Source: Candidatus Uhrbacteria bacterium
Lineage (GTDB): Bacteria; Patescibacteriota; Patescibacteriia; UBA9934
Assembly (NCBI GenBank): GCA_003518105.1
Contig: DOZH01000008.1
Span: forward strand, 30,469 to 66,165
DNA: 35,697 bases
Direction of reading: 5' to 3'
In this document: one piece after another, positions 7,888 to 14,706 of the stretch
Numbering within the stretch: position 1 is the stretch's first letter
How the letters are laid out: each line of letters opens with the position of its first letter
Made by a program: the position numbers and the translations under genes
Notes under the pieces: generated by a model
Seen by the model: the letters and a program-made list of their open reading frames with translations, nothing else
What the model was told of the DNA's origin: nothing
The model's database searches: none

Positions 7888-8562
7888 CTAGATGCGAAGC
7901 GCGTCGACGTAAGGCTTCTCGATCTGCGTAGGCTCGAACTCACGCCACAGACCACGCTTCTCGATGGACTTGAAGAACGAGGCAGCGATTGAGCCTCCAC
8001 TCTGCAGTCCCGACTCGAGCGATTCATCGATCACGTCCTCGAGGATCTCTGAATGCACCATGGCCCACAGTACGGTTCGCGGCAACTTGCCGAGCATACG
8101 GCATTCGAAGTCGTTGAAGTCCTTGCTGTGCTTGTGCACGTAGTCCTTCAGCTTCATCGAAGTCAACTCCCGCAGCTGAGAATCGGCGAGCACGTTCTGC
8201 GGCCGGCCCTGCAGTGTGCGCCACATCTCCTCGCTGAACTCGACACCACGCCGCAGGCCCTTCCCAGCCATCACGACGCTGATGGTCAAGCGGTTCGTGC
8301 GGTTGGTGACAGCTGCCTCGAACTCCGTCTCGGTCATGGCCGCATACTCACAGTAGCGCGTGACGCCAGCCTGGATGAGGAGCTTGAAGAGCATACACTC
8401 CTTTACGTCGAGCTTGGTCTGCCAGAAGGTCAGCTTCTGCTCGCGGGATAGAGCTCGCTGTCGTACTCCCCAGACCGCGAGAGCATCTATCACTAATGCT
8501 CGTTCAGCCAAAATGGCACTCATCATGACGCGATCAATGTCTTCGATGTTCTTGTTGTCCAC
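7888..8562 (-). CDS. Unknown protein, tandem paralogue C
   Basis: This is the first-transcribed member of the tandem family, 224 aa. The shared core is KLLIQAG, FSEEMWRTLQGRPQNVL, LTSMKLKDYVHKH, TVLWAMVH and the C-terminal KRGLWREFEPTQIEK. The start is GTG at 8562, supported by AGGGAGG a few bases upstream. An in-frame ATG further up would give MAAPQS and overlaps the predicted -10. The leader and promoter resemble those of gene A closely, so A and C look like duplicates that carried their regulatory DNA along. No known domain is recognised. Confidence 0.86.
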   Translation of the reverse strand: MDNKNIEDIDRVMMSAILAERALVIDALAVWGVRQRALSREQKLTFWQTKLDVKECMLFKLLIQAGVTRYCEYAAMTETEFEAAVTNRTNRLTISVVMAGKGLRRGVEFSEEMWRTLQGRPQNVLADSQLRELTSMKLKDYVHKHSKDFNDFECRMLGKLPRTVLWAMVHSEILEDVIDESLESGLQSGGSIAASFFKSIEKRGLWREFEPTQIEKPYVDALRI

Positions 8563-8593
8563 TTGAACCTCCCTATGTGATTGAGGTGCCGCC

Positions 8594-8622
8594 ATGGTGG
8601 GCGAAAATGAGGCTAATGTCAA
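8594..8622 (-). promoter_or_regulatory. Promoter and conserved leader of paralogue C
   Basis: TTGACA (8622-8617), a 17-nt spacer and CACCAT (8599-8594) form the promoter. The leader block at 8577-8589 is identical to 6907-6919 upstream of gene A. The SD AGGGAGG is at 8568-8574. Confidence 0.62.
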
Positions 8623-8632
8623 CAAAGCAATC

Positions 8633-8654
8633 GACCGCAGCCCAAGCCGCGGTC
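8633..8654 (-). terminator. Stem-loop behind the HExxH gene
   Basis: GACCGC (8633-8638) pairs with GCGGTC (8649-8654), just after the stop at 8661. The T-rich tail (GATTGCTTTG) is poor, so termination may be partial. The promoter of gene C starts right behind it. Confidence 0.55.
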
Positions 8655-8660
8655 AAAAAT

Positions 8661-9653
8661 CTAGTTCGTTTTAATTGTCAGCCAAGCGTCCATTTCAGCC
8701 TTCCTGTCTATATCTGAGCGCAATGGTCGTGCTTGAATATCCATGTGTGATCGCTCGGCCCGGTCAAAGCCATCAAAGATGGTCACATCCTGCGCCCCGT
8801 TGCCATATTTTTGTTGTAGGAAAGTAGATTGAGCGGTCAGTCTCCATTCTTTATCTGGCTCAGGGATAACAAAGCGAGCAGTAGCAAAGTCGACGCCAAT
8901 CTTATCACCTAGTTTCTTCAGCCAAACTTTTGCCCGCCTATTAGCGTCTATTTCCAGTCCGCAGTGAGCTGCAATAATTGGTGCTCGTAGATCTTGCCAC
9001 AGCAAACGGTGACGTTCTTCGCACAGCTTGTCGAGTTCGGCATTAAATCCAAAGACATTGGCTGTCAGTGCTGTAGGGAGGTTCAGTTCTTTGACCTTGG
9101 CATGGATAGCGAGAGTGACAGTCTTCAAAGAATTCAATTTATCAATTTCAGCAGGGGAGAGTAGATAGTCAGCACTCGCCGCTATTTGTTTAATGATGGA
9201 CGGCAAGATGATGCCTTCTTCACGCTCATGGGGATGGTACCAGGTTTTCATACTAGCAAAGCGCTCCTCGGTATCCTGTTCGGCATGTCCGAACTCATGC
9301 AATATAGCACTAATGGTAAGAGGATCGCTCAGTCGACCAACCACAATTTCATTTTCAAAATGTGACACGCCCCAAGCCGGCTCTTCTCGAGCGGCTAACA
9401 ATTGATTTCGTTCGACGATTTCGGCAGGTATAATATTCGCCAGAGTAGTGCTACCCTTCAGTCCGCTAAAAGTTAATTCAAAAACCTGATTTGCTTCTAG
9501 ATGATTACCAAAAGCATCGCGGCCGTGAACTTCGCCACGACTTGTCTCCTTAGTTTCAACGGCCAATCGCTGCCCATCGAGCGATGTATATGAGTAGCTA
9601 CGTTCTTCCATATTCTTAAAATCACGTCGTTCAGCTGGCGAAGATTCGGACAT
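8661..9653 (-). CDS. Hypothetical protein with HExxH motif (putative metallopeptidase-like)
   Basis: The 330-aa protein has HEFGH at residues 119-123 inside a helix-like context (SAILHEFGHAEQ), the usual zinc-binding and catalytic signature of gluzincin or metzincin-type peptidases. The third zinc ligand is not obvious; candidates lie in the His/Glu-rich 140-145 region or near residues 207-216. There is no signal peptide or membrane segment, so it is probably cytoplasmic. It is the last gene of a - strand operon, 5 nt behind the acyltransferase-like gene. The peptidase role rests only on the motif. The family as a whole is not recognised. Confidence 0.75.
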   Translation of the reverse strand: MSESSPAERRDFKNMEERSYSYTSLDGQRLAVETKETSRGEVHGRDAFGNHLEANQVFELTFSGLKGSTTLANIIPAEIVERNQLLAAREEPAWGVSHFENEIVVGRLSDPLTISAILHEFGHAEQDTEERFASMKTWYHPHEREEGIILPSIIKQIAASADYLLSPAEIDKLNSLKTVTLAIHAKVKELNLPTALTANVFGFNAELDKLCEERHRLLWQDLRAPIIAAHCGLEIDANRRAKVWLKKLGDKIGVDFATARFVIPEPDKEWRLTAQSTFLQQKYGNGAQDVTIFDGFDRAERSHMDIQARPLRSDIDRKAEMDAWLTIKTN

Positions 9654-9658
9654 AATAA

Positions 9659-10552
9659 TTACTTCCCAAAACTAATCGGCGCCTTCCCCATAAACCGCGC
9701 TAACGGCTGCGGGTAATCCGTGAATTGTAAACCAAACTGCGCCTTAAATTTACTAAAGCCTTGCCAAGATTTCGGTTCGCCCGGCGTCCAAAAACAACCG
9801 AATTCGAGGTACTTTATGCCAGCTTCCGGGGCGCGGAGGAACCAGAAGTCCATGAGGCCTGTGCCGACGGAAACTTTTTTGGCCTCTTCGCTATGGAACG
9901 ACATCAAGTGAATCGATTGTTTGGTCTCGGGAACATCGATGAAAGCAAAACCAGCCTCCACCTGCGAGTGCGGAGTTTTATGCCGAGCGCCGACAATGTG
10001 CAGTAGTGCGCCATGGCCCAGCGCTTTTTGCTTGAGCATGCTACTAAACAAAAACTTCAGGAACGCGTCCTGCTTGCTGCGTTTGTAGGCGGCTAGGTAT
10101 TCGTCCACGGTAATCGGGACAATCTCCCATTCATCTTGTTGCTTGAGCCACGTCTTGCGGTGACGCTGGGCATGGCTGTCCCATTTCTTAAAATAATCCG
10201 GGGCGCCGTCGATGGTCGCAAAACCAGTCCGACTGGTATTCATGACGAGCCTCGTCGTCCACCAACCCTTGGGAATGACGTTACTATTCACTCGCTGCCA
10301 GGTCACCAAACGCCACGGTCCAGTCGGGTCGTAAGCCGGTTCGACGTCGCCTACATAACGTTCAAAACGCACCGGACCATACTTCCAAGCCACGCCGGTA
10401 CAATCTGGCGCACCAACCAACGTAAAACCGGATTGTGTGGCGGACTCGCGCTTCATGTAGCCTGGGTCGGCTAGGTATGTTCGATAACCCTCAGGTAGGG
10501 GAGTATTCTCGACCGGGGCATGAATAGGTTGAAAGGGAAGCCACGGCATCAT
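9659..10552 (-). CDS. FemAB/BioF2-like (GNAT-fold) acyltransferase
   Basis: The 297-aa protein has the C-terminal pattern of FemAB/BioF2-like transferases: a HLMSFHSEEA strand-helix, then YLEFGCF and WQGFSKFKAQFG, matching the family's 'G-x-FKxxFG' ending. Such enzymes move an acyl or aminoacyl group, for example in peptidoglycan bridge or exopolysaccharide modification. The N-terminal half is Trp/Tyr-rich and unassigned. Start is ATG at 10552 or the adjacent ATG at 10549. It lies 5 nt from each neighbour, between DoxX and the HExxH gene. Substrate is unknown, and the subfamily call is moderate. Confidence 0.6.
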   Translation of the reverse strand: MMPWLPFQPIHAPVENTPLPEGYRTYLADPGYMKRESATQSGFTLVGAPDCTGVAWKYGPVRFERYVGDVEPAYDPTGPWRLVTWQRVNSNVIPKGWWTTRLVMNTSRTGFATIDGAPDYFKKWDSHAQRHRKTWLKQQDEWEIVPITVDEYLAAYKRSKQDAFLKFLFSSMLKQKALGHGALLHIVGARHKTPHSQVEAGFAFIDVPETKQSIHLMSFHSEEAKKVSVGTGLMDFWFLRAPEAGIKYLEFGCFWTPGEPKSWQGFSKFKAQFGLQFTDYPQPLARFMGKAPISFGK

Positions 10553-10557
10553 ATTGC

Positions 10558-10923
10558 TTATGATTGCAGTGCCCAGAGCATGCAGAGCGCGGCGGCGATA
10601 GCCAAATTCTTTTGGAAGTTGATCATGCTGTTCATTTTCATGTTGGCATCAGTTTCTTTCCAGTAGTTGTGAATGGTAAAGGCCGAGATAACCAAGAAGG
10701 CAATCAACATGCCGTAAGAAATTGGCAAATACTTTTGGATAAGAATACCAAAGCCACCCAAGAAAAGCATGAGGCCGCTAACGTACACGGCGGCGGCTGG
10801 CATGGGGATTTTTTTCATGGTGGCGTAACCGATGAGACCCTGAGCTTTGGTGATGTGGGAAAGACCAGAGATGACGAAGTAAACGCCGAGGACGAGTTGA
10901 CCGATGACAAAGAGTGGGGACAT
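10558..10923 (-). CDS. DoxX family membrane protein
   Basis: This 121-aa protein has four predicted membrane helices and the DoxX N-terminus (GVYFVISGLSHITK). DoxX proteins are small inner-membrane proteins linked in some bacteria to redox or thiol stress. The exact role here cannot be read from sequence. It heads a three-gene - strand operon and starts 56 nt after the znuB stop. No strong terminator separates it from znuB, so readthrough from the zinc operon is possible. The TTTTTTAC-rich stretch before the ATG may hold its own promoter. Confidence 0.85.
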   Translation of the reverse strand: MSPLFVIGQLVLGVYFVISGLSHITKAQGLIGYATMKKIPMPAAAVYVSGLMLFLGGFGILIQKYLPISYGMLIAFLVISAFTIHNYWKETDANMKMNSMINFQKNLAIAAALCMLWALQS

Positions 10924-10979
10924 ATAGTTTAGTAAAAAATTAAAGCGGGGTAGGGGCGTAGCGGGGTGGCTGGGTAGTG

Positions 10980-11801
10980 TTAGCGATTCGTCATTAGTTT
11001 AGCGCAAAACGTCGACAAAATAAAGCCCAAGATAGCCACGAGTACGATTGATCCACCACTAGCCAAATCTAGGGCATACGAAGCGCCGAGGCCGAGGGCG
11101 ACCGATACTAGCGAGATGATGACTGCCATTAGCCATGTTCTCGTAAAACCAACCTTGAATTGCATGGCGGCCAGGACGGGAATGACCATGAGGGCGCCAA
11201 TCAACAAGACGCCAACCACGTTCATCGCAATGGCGATGGTGGCAGCCCCAAGAATGGCTAGCACGCGATTGAGCAATTTGACGGGGAGGCCAGCCGCGCG
11301 CGCCGTGTCCTCGTCAAGCGAGATAGCAAAGAACTGGCGCCAGCAAACGAGTGTAGTCACGACGACCACGCCGCCGAGGATAACGATATTCCACACGTCA
11401 CTTGTCGTCACCGTCAAAATGTTACCAAAGAGATAATTAACGATATTGACGTTGTGACCGTGCGCCAAGCTGAGGAGGACAACGCCGAGCGCTAGTCCAC
11501 CGAAGAGGAATAACGAAACAATAGTTTCCGCCGGCAAGGTTTTATTTTCTCGCAACTGCTCAATGCCGAGGACAGACATGATGGAAACTACGAGGGCGGT
11601 CGGAATCGCCGCCGTTCCAGCTAACAAACTTACGGCCACGCCGGCCAGTGAGACGTGAGCTAAAGTATCAGCCATGGACGAATAGCGGCGGACGACGAAG
11701 AATATACCAATCGTTGGCGCAACTAAACCGACCATCAGGCCGACGACCAGCGCTCGTTGCATGAAGCTGAGACTCAACACTTCGATGATTGAATTCAACA
11801 T
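10980..11801 (-). CDS. znuB: Zinc/manganese ABC transporter permease (ZnuB-like)
   Basis: This is the membrane permease of an ABC-3 type metal importer. The 273 aa contain about eight hydrophobic helices and the family segment RRYSSMADTLAHVSLAGVA near the N-terminus, plus a later GALMVIPVLAA. I chose the Met at 11801, which gives the family-like MLNSIIEVLSLSFMQRAL, instead of the longer frame reaching 11894 inside znuC. It follows znuC with a 1-nt gap, so translation is probably coupled. Zinc is favoured over manganese because a Fur-type regulator with two CxxC pairs is divergent from the operon. Confidence 0.93.
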   Translation of the reverse strand: MLNSIIEVLSLSFMQRALVVGLMVGLVAPTIGIFFVVRRYSSMADTLAHVSLAGVAVSLLAGTAAIPTALVVSIMSVLGIEQLRENKTLPAETIVSLFLFGGLALGVVLLSLAHGHNVNIVNYLFGNILTVTTSDVWNIVILGGVVVVTTLVCWRQFFAISLDEDTARAAGLPVKLLNRVLAILGAATIAIAMNVVGVLLIGALMVIPVLAAMQFKVGFTRTWLMAVIISLVSVALGLGASYALDLASGGSIVLVAILGFILSTFCAKLMTNR

Positions 11802-11802
11802 A

Positions 11803-12567
11803 TTAGGTGTCGTGATGATGAACCAAATCCTCGTGCGTAGCGTGGAAGAGGTCGCGCAGTTGCGTCCCCTGAATGTGACAAGCCTTGTCACCATGACAGA
11901 CTAATTGGTGCTTTAAGCACAGCGCCGATCCTGCTTCGCGGCTGATGACGTGGACGTCGTGCGAGACAAAGATGATCGTAACGCCACGCTTATTAATCGT
12001 CCTTAATAATTTGTAAAAGTCGTCGCGCGACTGCGGGTCCAAGCCGTCTACCGGTTCATCGAGAAAGAGGATTTTTGGTTCCGCGGCCATCGCTCGCGCC
12101 AATAAAACTTTCTGCCGTTCGCCGCCAGATAGTCTACTCATTGGTCGTTCGCGCAACTTTTCCACATTCATCTCTTTCATGGCTGTCCTCACCGCTTTCT
12201 CATCGCTGGATTTCCAGCAACCAAACCAACCCAAACGTGGCGTGCGACCGGCTTTAACCACTTCCTCCACCGTAGCGGGGAACTGGCTGTCGAGACTTCC
12301 TCCACGCTGCGCAACATAGCCAATTTGCTGCCTCACAGTCCGTCTCATCGGTGAGCCTCCCAGAATTTTTATGTTACCGCTCGTTGGTTTTTCAAGGCCG
12401 AGCAATAGACGAAGCAGTGTCGTCTTACCACCACCGTTCGGCCCAATCACGCCGACGTAATCGCCTTCATGAATAGCAAAGCTAAAGTCGTGCAACACTT
12501 CCTCATCATTCCGACGAAAAGTAAGATGCTTGGCTTCGATAATTGTCGACGTTTTAGCTATTCGCAT
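11803..12567 (-). CDS. znuC: Zinc/manganese ABC transporter ATP-binding protein (ZnuC-like)
   Basis: This is the ATPase subunit energising metal uptake. The Walker A is GPNGGGKTT near residue 43, the signature LSGGERQ near 146, and the Walker B ILFLDEP near 167, followed by a D-loop (GLDPQ) and a switch histidine (VSHD). The C-terminus is His-rich (HATHEDLVHHHDT), a common feature of metal ABC ATPases that may sense or bind zinc. Its start overlaps the znuA end by 10 nt. The 254-aa length is usual. Confidence 0.95.
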   Translation of the reverse strand: MRIAKTSTIIEAKHLTFRRNDEEVLHDFSFAIHEGDYVGVIGPNGGGKTTLLRLLLGLEKPTSGNIKILGGSPMRRTVRQQIGYVAQRGGSLDSQFPATVEEVVKAGRTPRLGWFGCWKSSDEKAVRTAMKEMNVEKLRERPMSRLSGGERQKVLLARAMAAEPKILFLDEPVDGLDPQSRDDFYKLLRTINKRGVTIIFVSHDVHVISREAGSALCLKHQLVCHGDKACHIQGTQLRDLFHATHEDLVHHHDT

Positions 12568-13490
12568 ATCATGCCAGTTCTTAAATTCTGCAAGTTAGTT
12601 TTCATGACGGAGATGTAGTTAGCACCAGAGGCCAGCTCCTCGTTGGTCAATCCCTCCAGCGGATTAAAGACGAGAGTCTGCGCGCCAATCTCGTCAGCAA
12701 TTGTCTGCGCGAGCTTAGGACTGACGAGAGTTTCAAAGTAGATATATTTGATGTTGTTCGCCTTGGCGAGGTTGGCGATTTCGGCGAGTCGACCAGCAGA
12801 TGGCTCAGCATCGGGGGAGAGGCCGGTTAAGGCGATGACGTCGAAGTTATATTCATCTGCCAAGTAGGCGAGGGCATCGTGGCTGGCAACGATGGTGCGT
12901 TGTTGGCAGTTGGCGAGGCCGGCTGAGTATTCTGCGTATAAGGCTGTGAGCTTGGTAATGTAGGCGGCGGCGTTAGTGGCGTAAACTTGGCGGTTGGCTT
13001 CGTCGAGGTTAGTGAGGATAAAGCTAATTTCGGTGATTTCTTTAATTGCTTGGTGAGGGTCAAGCCAATAATGTGGGTCGGCTCCGGTAGATGAGGTATT
13101 GAGGTCCACGGCGAAACTGAGATTTCCGATTGAGGGGGTGTAAGATGTCGACTTCGACCCAATATCGAAAGCGATTTTTTCAGCCCAGGCGTCTAGCCCA
13201 GCGCCGTTAAAGAAGAAGGCGTCGGCTGCATAAATGTGGCCAATCTGCTGGGGAGTTGGTTCGTAGTCATGAGGTTCGGTGTCGGCTGGAGTGATGACTT
13301 CGACGTCGACCAAATCACCGCCGACCTGGTGGGCAAATTCTCCGATTGTGTAAAAGGAGGAAACAATTTTCAGTTTATGAGGGGAGTCGGGGCTAGCTAG
13401 GGGGCTAGTTTGGCGACTGCTGAGGAGTCCAATCATGATGGCGACGAGGCCTAAGATGAGGATGGGAAAAAATAGGTGAGACTTTTTCAT
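12558..13490 (-). CDS. znuA: Zinc/manganese ABC transporter substrate-binding protein (ZnuA-like)
   Basis: This is the extracellular metal-binding subunit of the cluster A-I type, 310 aa. One N-terminal membrane segment (about residues 5-23) without a lipobox cysteine suggests an uncleaved anchor or an ordinary signal peptide. Likely metal ligands are the His of EPHDYEPTP, of DPHYWLDP and of VASHDAL, plus a late acidic residue. The long His/Asp loop of Proteobacterial ZnuA is absent. The start at 13490 (MKKSHLFF) gives a proper signal. The longer frame to 13526 crosses the promoter. First gene of the znuACB operon. Confidence 0.93.
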   Translation of the reverse strand: MKKSHLFFPILILGLVAIMIGLLSSRQTSPLASPDSPHKLKIVSSFYTIGEFAHQVGGDLVDVEVITPADTEPHDYEPTPQQIGHIYAADAFFFNGAGLDAWAEKIAFDIGSKSTSYTPSIGNLSFAVDLNTSSTGADPHYWLDPHQAIKEITEISFILTNLDEANRQVYATNAAAYITKLTALYAEYSAGLANCQQRTIVASHDALAYLADEYNFDVIALTGLSPDAEPSAGRLAEIANLAKANNIKYIYFETLVSPKLAQTIADEIGAQTLVFNPLEGLTNEELASGANYISVMKTNLQNLRTGMICE

Positions 13491-13496
13491 AGGGTC

Positions 13497-13550
13497 AAGT
13501 TGTTGCAACTTACTTGCATTTAGCATAGCAGTGTGCTAAGCTCATGTCAA
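13497..13550. promoter_or_regulatory. Divergent znuA/fur-family promoters with candidate Zur operator
   Basis: Toward znuA, TTGACA (13550-13545), 17 nt and TATGCT (13527-13522) make a near-consensus promoter. Toward the regulator, TTGCAT (13514-13519), 17 nt and TAAGCT (13537-13542) is plausible. The inverted repeat TTAGCA-N8-TGCTAA (13520-13539) covers both -10 regions, the expected place for a repressor. A second palindrome, AAGTTG-TTG-CAACTT (13497-13511), lies downstream of the znuA start. Zur binding is inferred. Confidence 0.7.
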
Positions 13551-14023
13551 TTATGTCAAAGTCAGCCAAACCAGTCACAGCGTCGCCGGAACAATTAGAG
13601 CTCACCAGTTTGCTCGCCGAGTGCGGTCTCAAGGTGACTAGGCCTCGACTTATGGTCCTGGCAATCTTCAAAAACAGCACCCACCCCCTCGGTGCGCAAG
13701 AAGTAGCGATGTCTCTTCCCACCCTACAAGCCTCTCCTCCCATTAATAATGTTACAATTTATCGTATTATCGATTCTTTCAAATCGAATGGATTAATCCG
13801 CGAAGTCAATCTCCGTCACGGTCACTTGGACTACGAACTAATCGAACACCAGGACGATCACCACCATATTGTCTGCACCAAGTGCGGCTTAGTCGAAGAC
13901 TTTTACGGCTGTAGCGCCACGAGCATGATTAGGAAGGTTATCAAAAACAGCCGCAAGTTTGCGACTGTTAATGAGCATTCGGTCGAACTGTTCGGCCTCT
14001 GCAAGAAATGTATTAGTTTGTAG
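13544..14023 (+). CDS. zur: Fur-family transcriptional repressor (probable Zur)
   Basis: The 159-aa protein has the Fur winged helix (LKVTRPRLMVL, NNVTIYRIIDSF) and the dimerisation domain with DHHHIVCTKCG. C111/C114 and C153/C156 form the structural zinc site. The His cluster 106-108 and nearby residues could form the sensing site. Divergence from znuACB argues for a zinc-uptake regulator, not Fur or PerR. Start could be ATG 13544 or ATG 13553. The predicted transcription start lies near 13549, so the second (MSKSAK) would be almost leaderless. Autoregulation is likely because the operator also covers its own promoter. Confidence 0.9.
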   Translation: MSIMSKSAKPVTASPEQLELTSLLAECGLKVTRPRLMVLAIFKNSTHPLGAQEVAMSLPTLQASPPINNVTIYRIIDSFKSNGLIREVNLRHGHLDYELIEHQDDHHHIVCTKCGLVEDFYGCSATSMIRKVIKNSRKFATVNEHSVELFGLCKKCISL

Positions 14024-14024
14024 T

Positions 14025-14105
14025 TTAGGCCCGAGCCTTCTTAGCAATCTGAGCCTTGCTTGGCTTCTTCTTGTCCTTGTTGGCTGAGGCGTCTCCTTTA
14101 CCCAT
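14025..14105 (-). CDS. Small basic protein, 26 aa
   Basis: This short ORF encodes a 26-aa, Lys/Ala-rich peptide beginning MGKGDASANKDKKK and ending in KKARA. It carries no hydrophobic segment and probably binds nucleic acid or the ribosome, or is disordered. The MGKGD start recalls small basic ribosomal THX proteins, but the rest does not match. An extended -10 promoter lies about 20-30 nt upstream, and the codon pattern (AAG, GCC, GCT) looks coding. There is no SD. It converges tail to tail with the Fur-family gene, with 1 nt between the stops. Confidence 0.55.
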   Translation of the reverse strand: MGKGDASANKDKKKPSKAQIAKKARA

Positions 14106-14131
14106 AGAATTTATTTAAGATTCATGAGTCA

Positions 14132-14160
14132 AGTATAGCACACAAGTTGCAACTACTTTT
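14132..14160 (-). promoter_or_regulatory. Extended -10 promoter with palindromic operator candidate
   Basis: On the - strand, TGC-TATACT (14140-14132) is an extended -10 for the 26-aa gene. The 17-nt spacer contains the perfect palindrome AGTTGCAACT (14145-14154). The nearby TAGCACAC and the AAGTTGCAAC motif both recur in the znuA/zur regulatory region. Confidence 0.55.
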
Positions 14161-14674
14161 CCACAACTGCTTTCAGATTATTGAGACCAAGGACAAAGTC
14201 ATTGCCAATCATAGTATCCATGTTGCAGACGGCGTGCATGATGCGCATAAAACCGACGTTCGGGCCAGACATGCTCCAGGTGACTAGCGTTTTGGTACCG
14301 TCTGGAACCAGTGTAAAAGTGGTGGTGTTGTGGTTGGCAAATGGTTTGATGAACTCGAGATCAATCACGACGCTGTGCGGCGCAGTGGAGCGGATGATAG
14401 TCATTTTTCCTTCGCCGACTTGTTTATTGCCTTGCCAGTCATACGTGGCACCCGCACCATGGTTAGGGCCAGCGAAATTCTTGCGCATATCAGCGTCCTT
14501 CTTTTCCCATGGTGACCAAGCTGACCAGTTTTTAAGGTCGTCAATAAACGGAAAAATATCTTCTGGCGTGGCACTAATTTGCAGATGACGTTCAACTTTG
14601 AAGATATCTGGTTGCGCGTAGAGACTGAGCGTGAGAGCAATGACAAAGCCAATAATAAGGGCAAGAATGATCAT
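14153..14674 (-). CDS. SRPBCC-family (polyketide cyclase/CoxG-like) protein with N-terminal anchor
   Basis: One membrane helix (about residues 2-20) precedes a START-like SRPBCC domain. The family cues are VERHLQISATPEDIFPFIDD at the first strand and helix, then NWSAWSPWEKKD, a GAGATYDWQGN loop and a C-terminal long helix (FVLGLNNLKAVVEK). The fold makes a deep ligand-binding cavity for a hydrophobic molecule; the ligand cannot be predicted. The 173-aa length fits the family. It is transcribed together with, or just behind, the DUF2914 gene, 32 nt downstream of that stop. Confidence 0.82.
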   Translation of the reverse strand: MIILALIIGFVIALTLSLYAQPDIFKVERHLQISATPEDIFPFIDDLKNWSAWSPWEKKDADMRKNFAGPNHGAGATYDWQGNKQVGEGKMTIIRSTAPHSVVIDLEFIKPFANHNTTTFTLVPDGTKTLVTWSMSGPNVGFMRIMHAVCNMDTMIGNDFVLGLNNLKAVVEK

Positions 14675-14706
14675 AAATCTAAGATTATGATTAAGCTACT
14701 TTCAGC

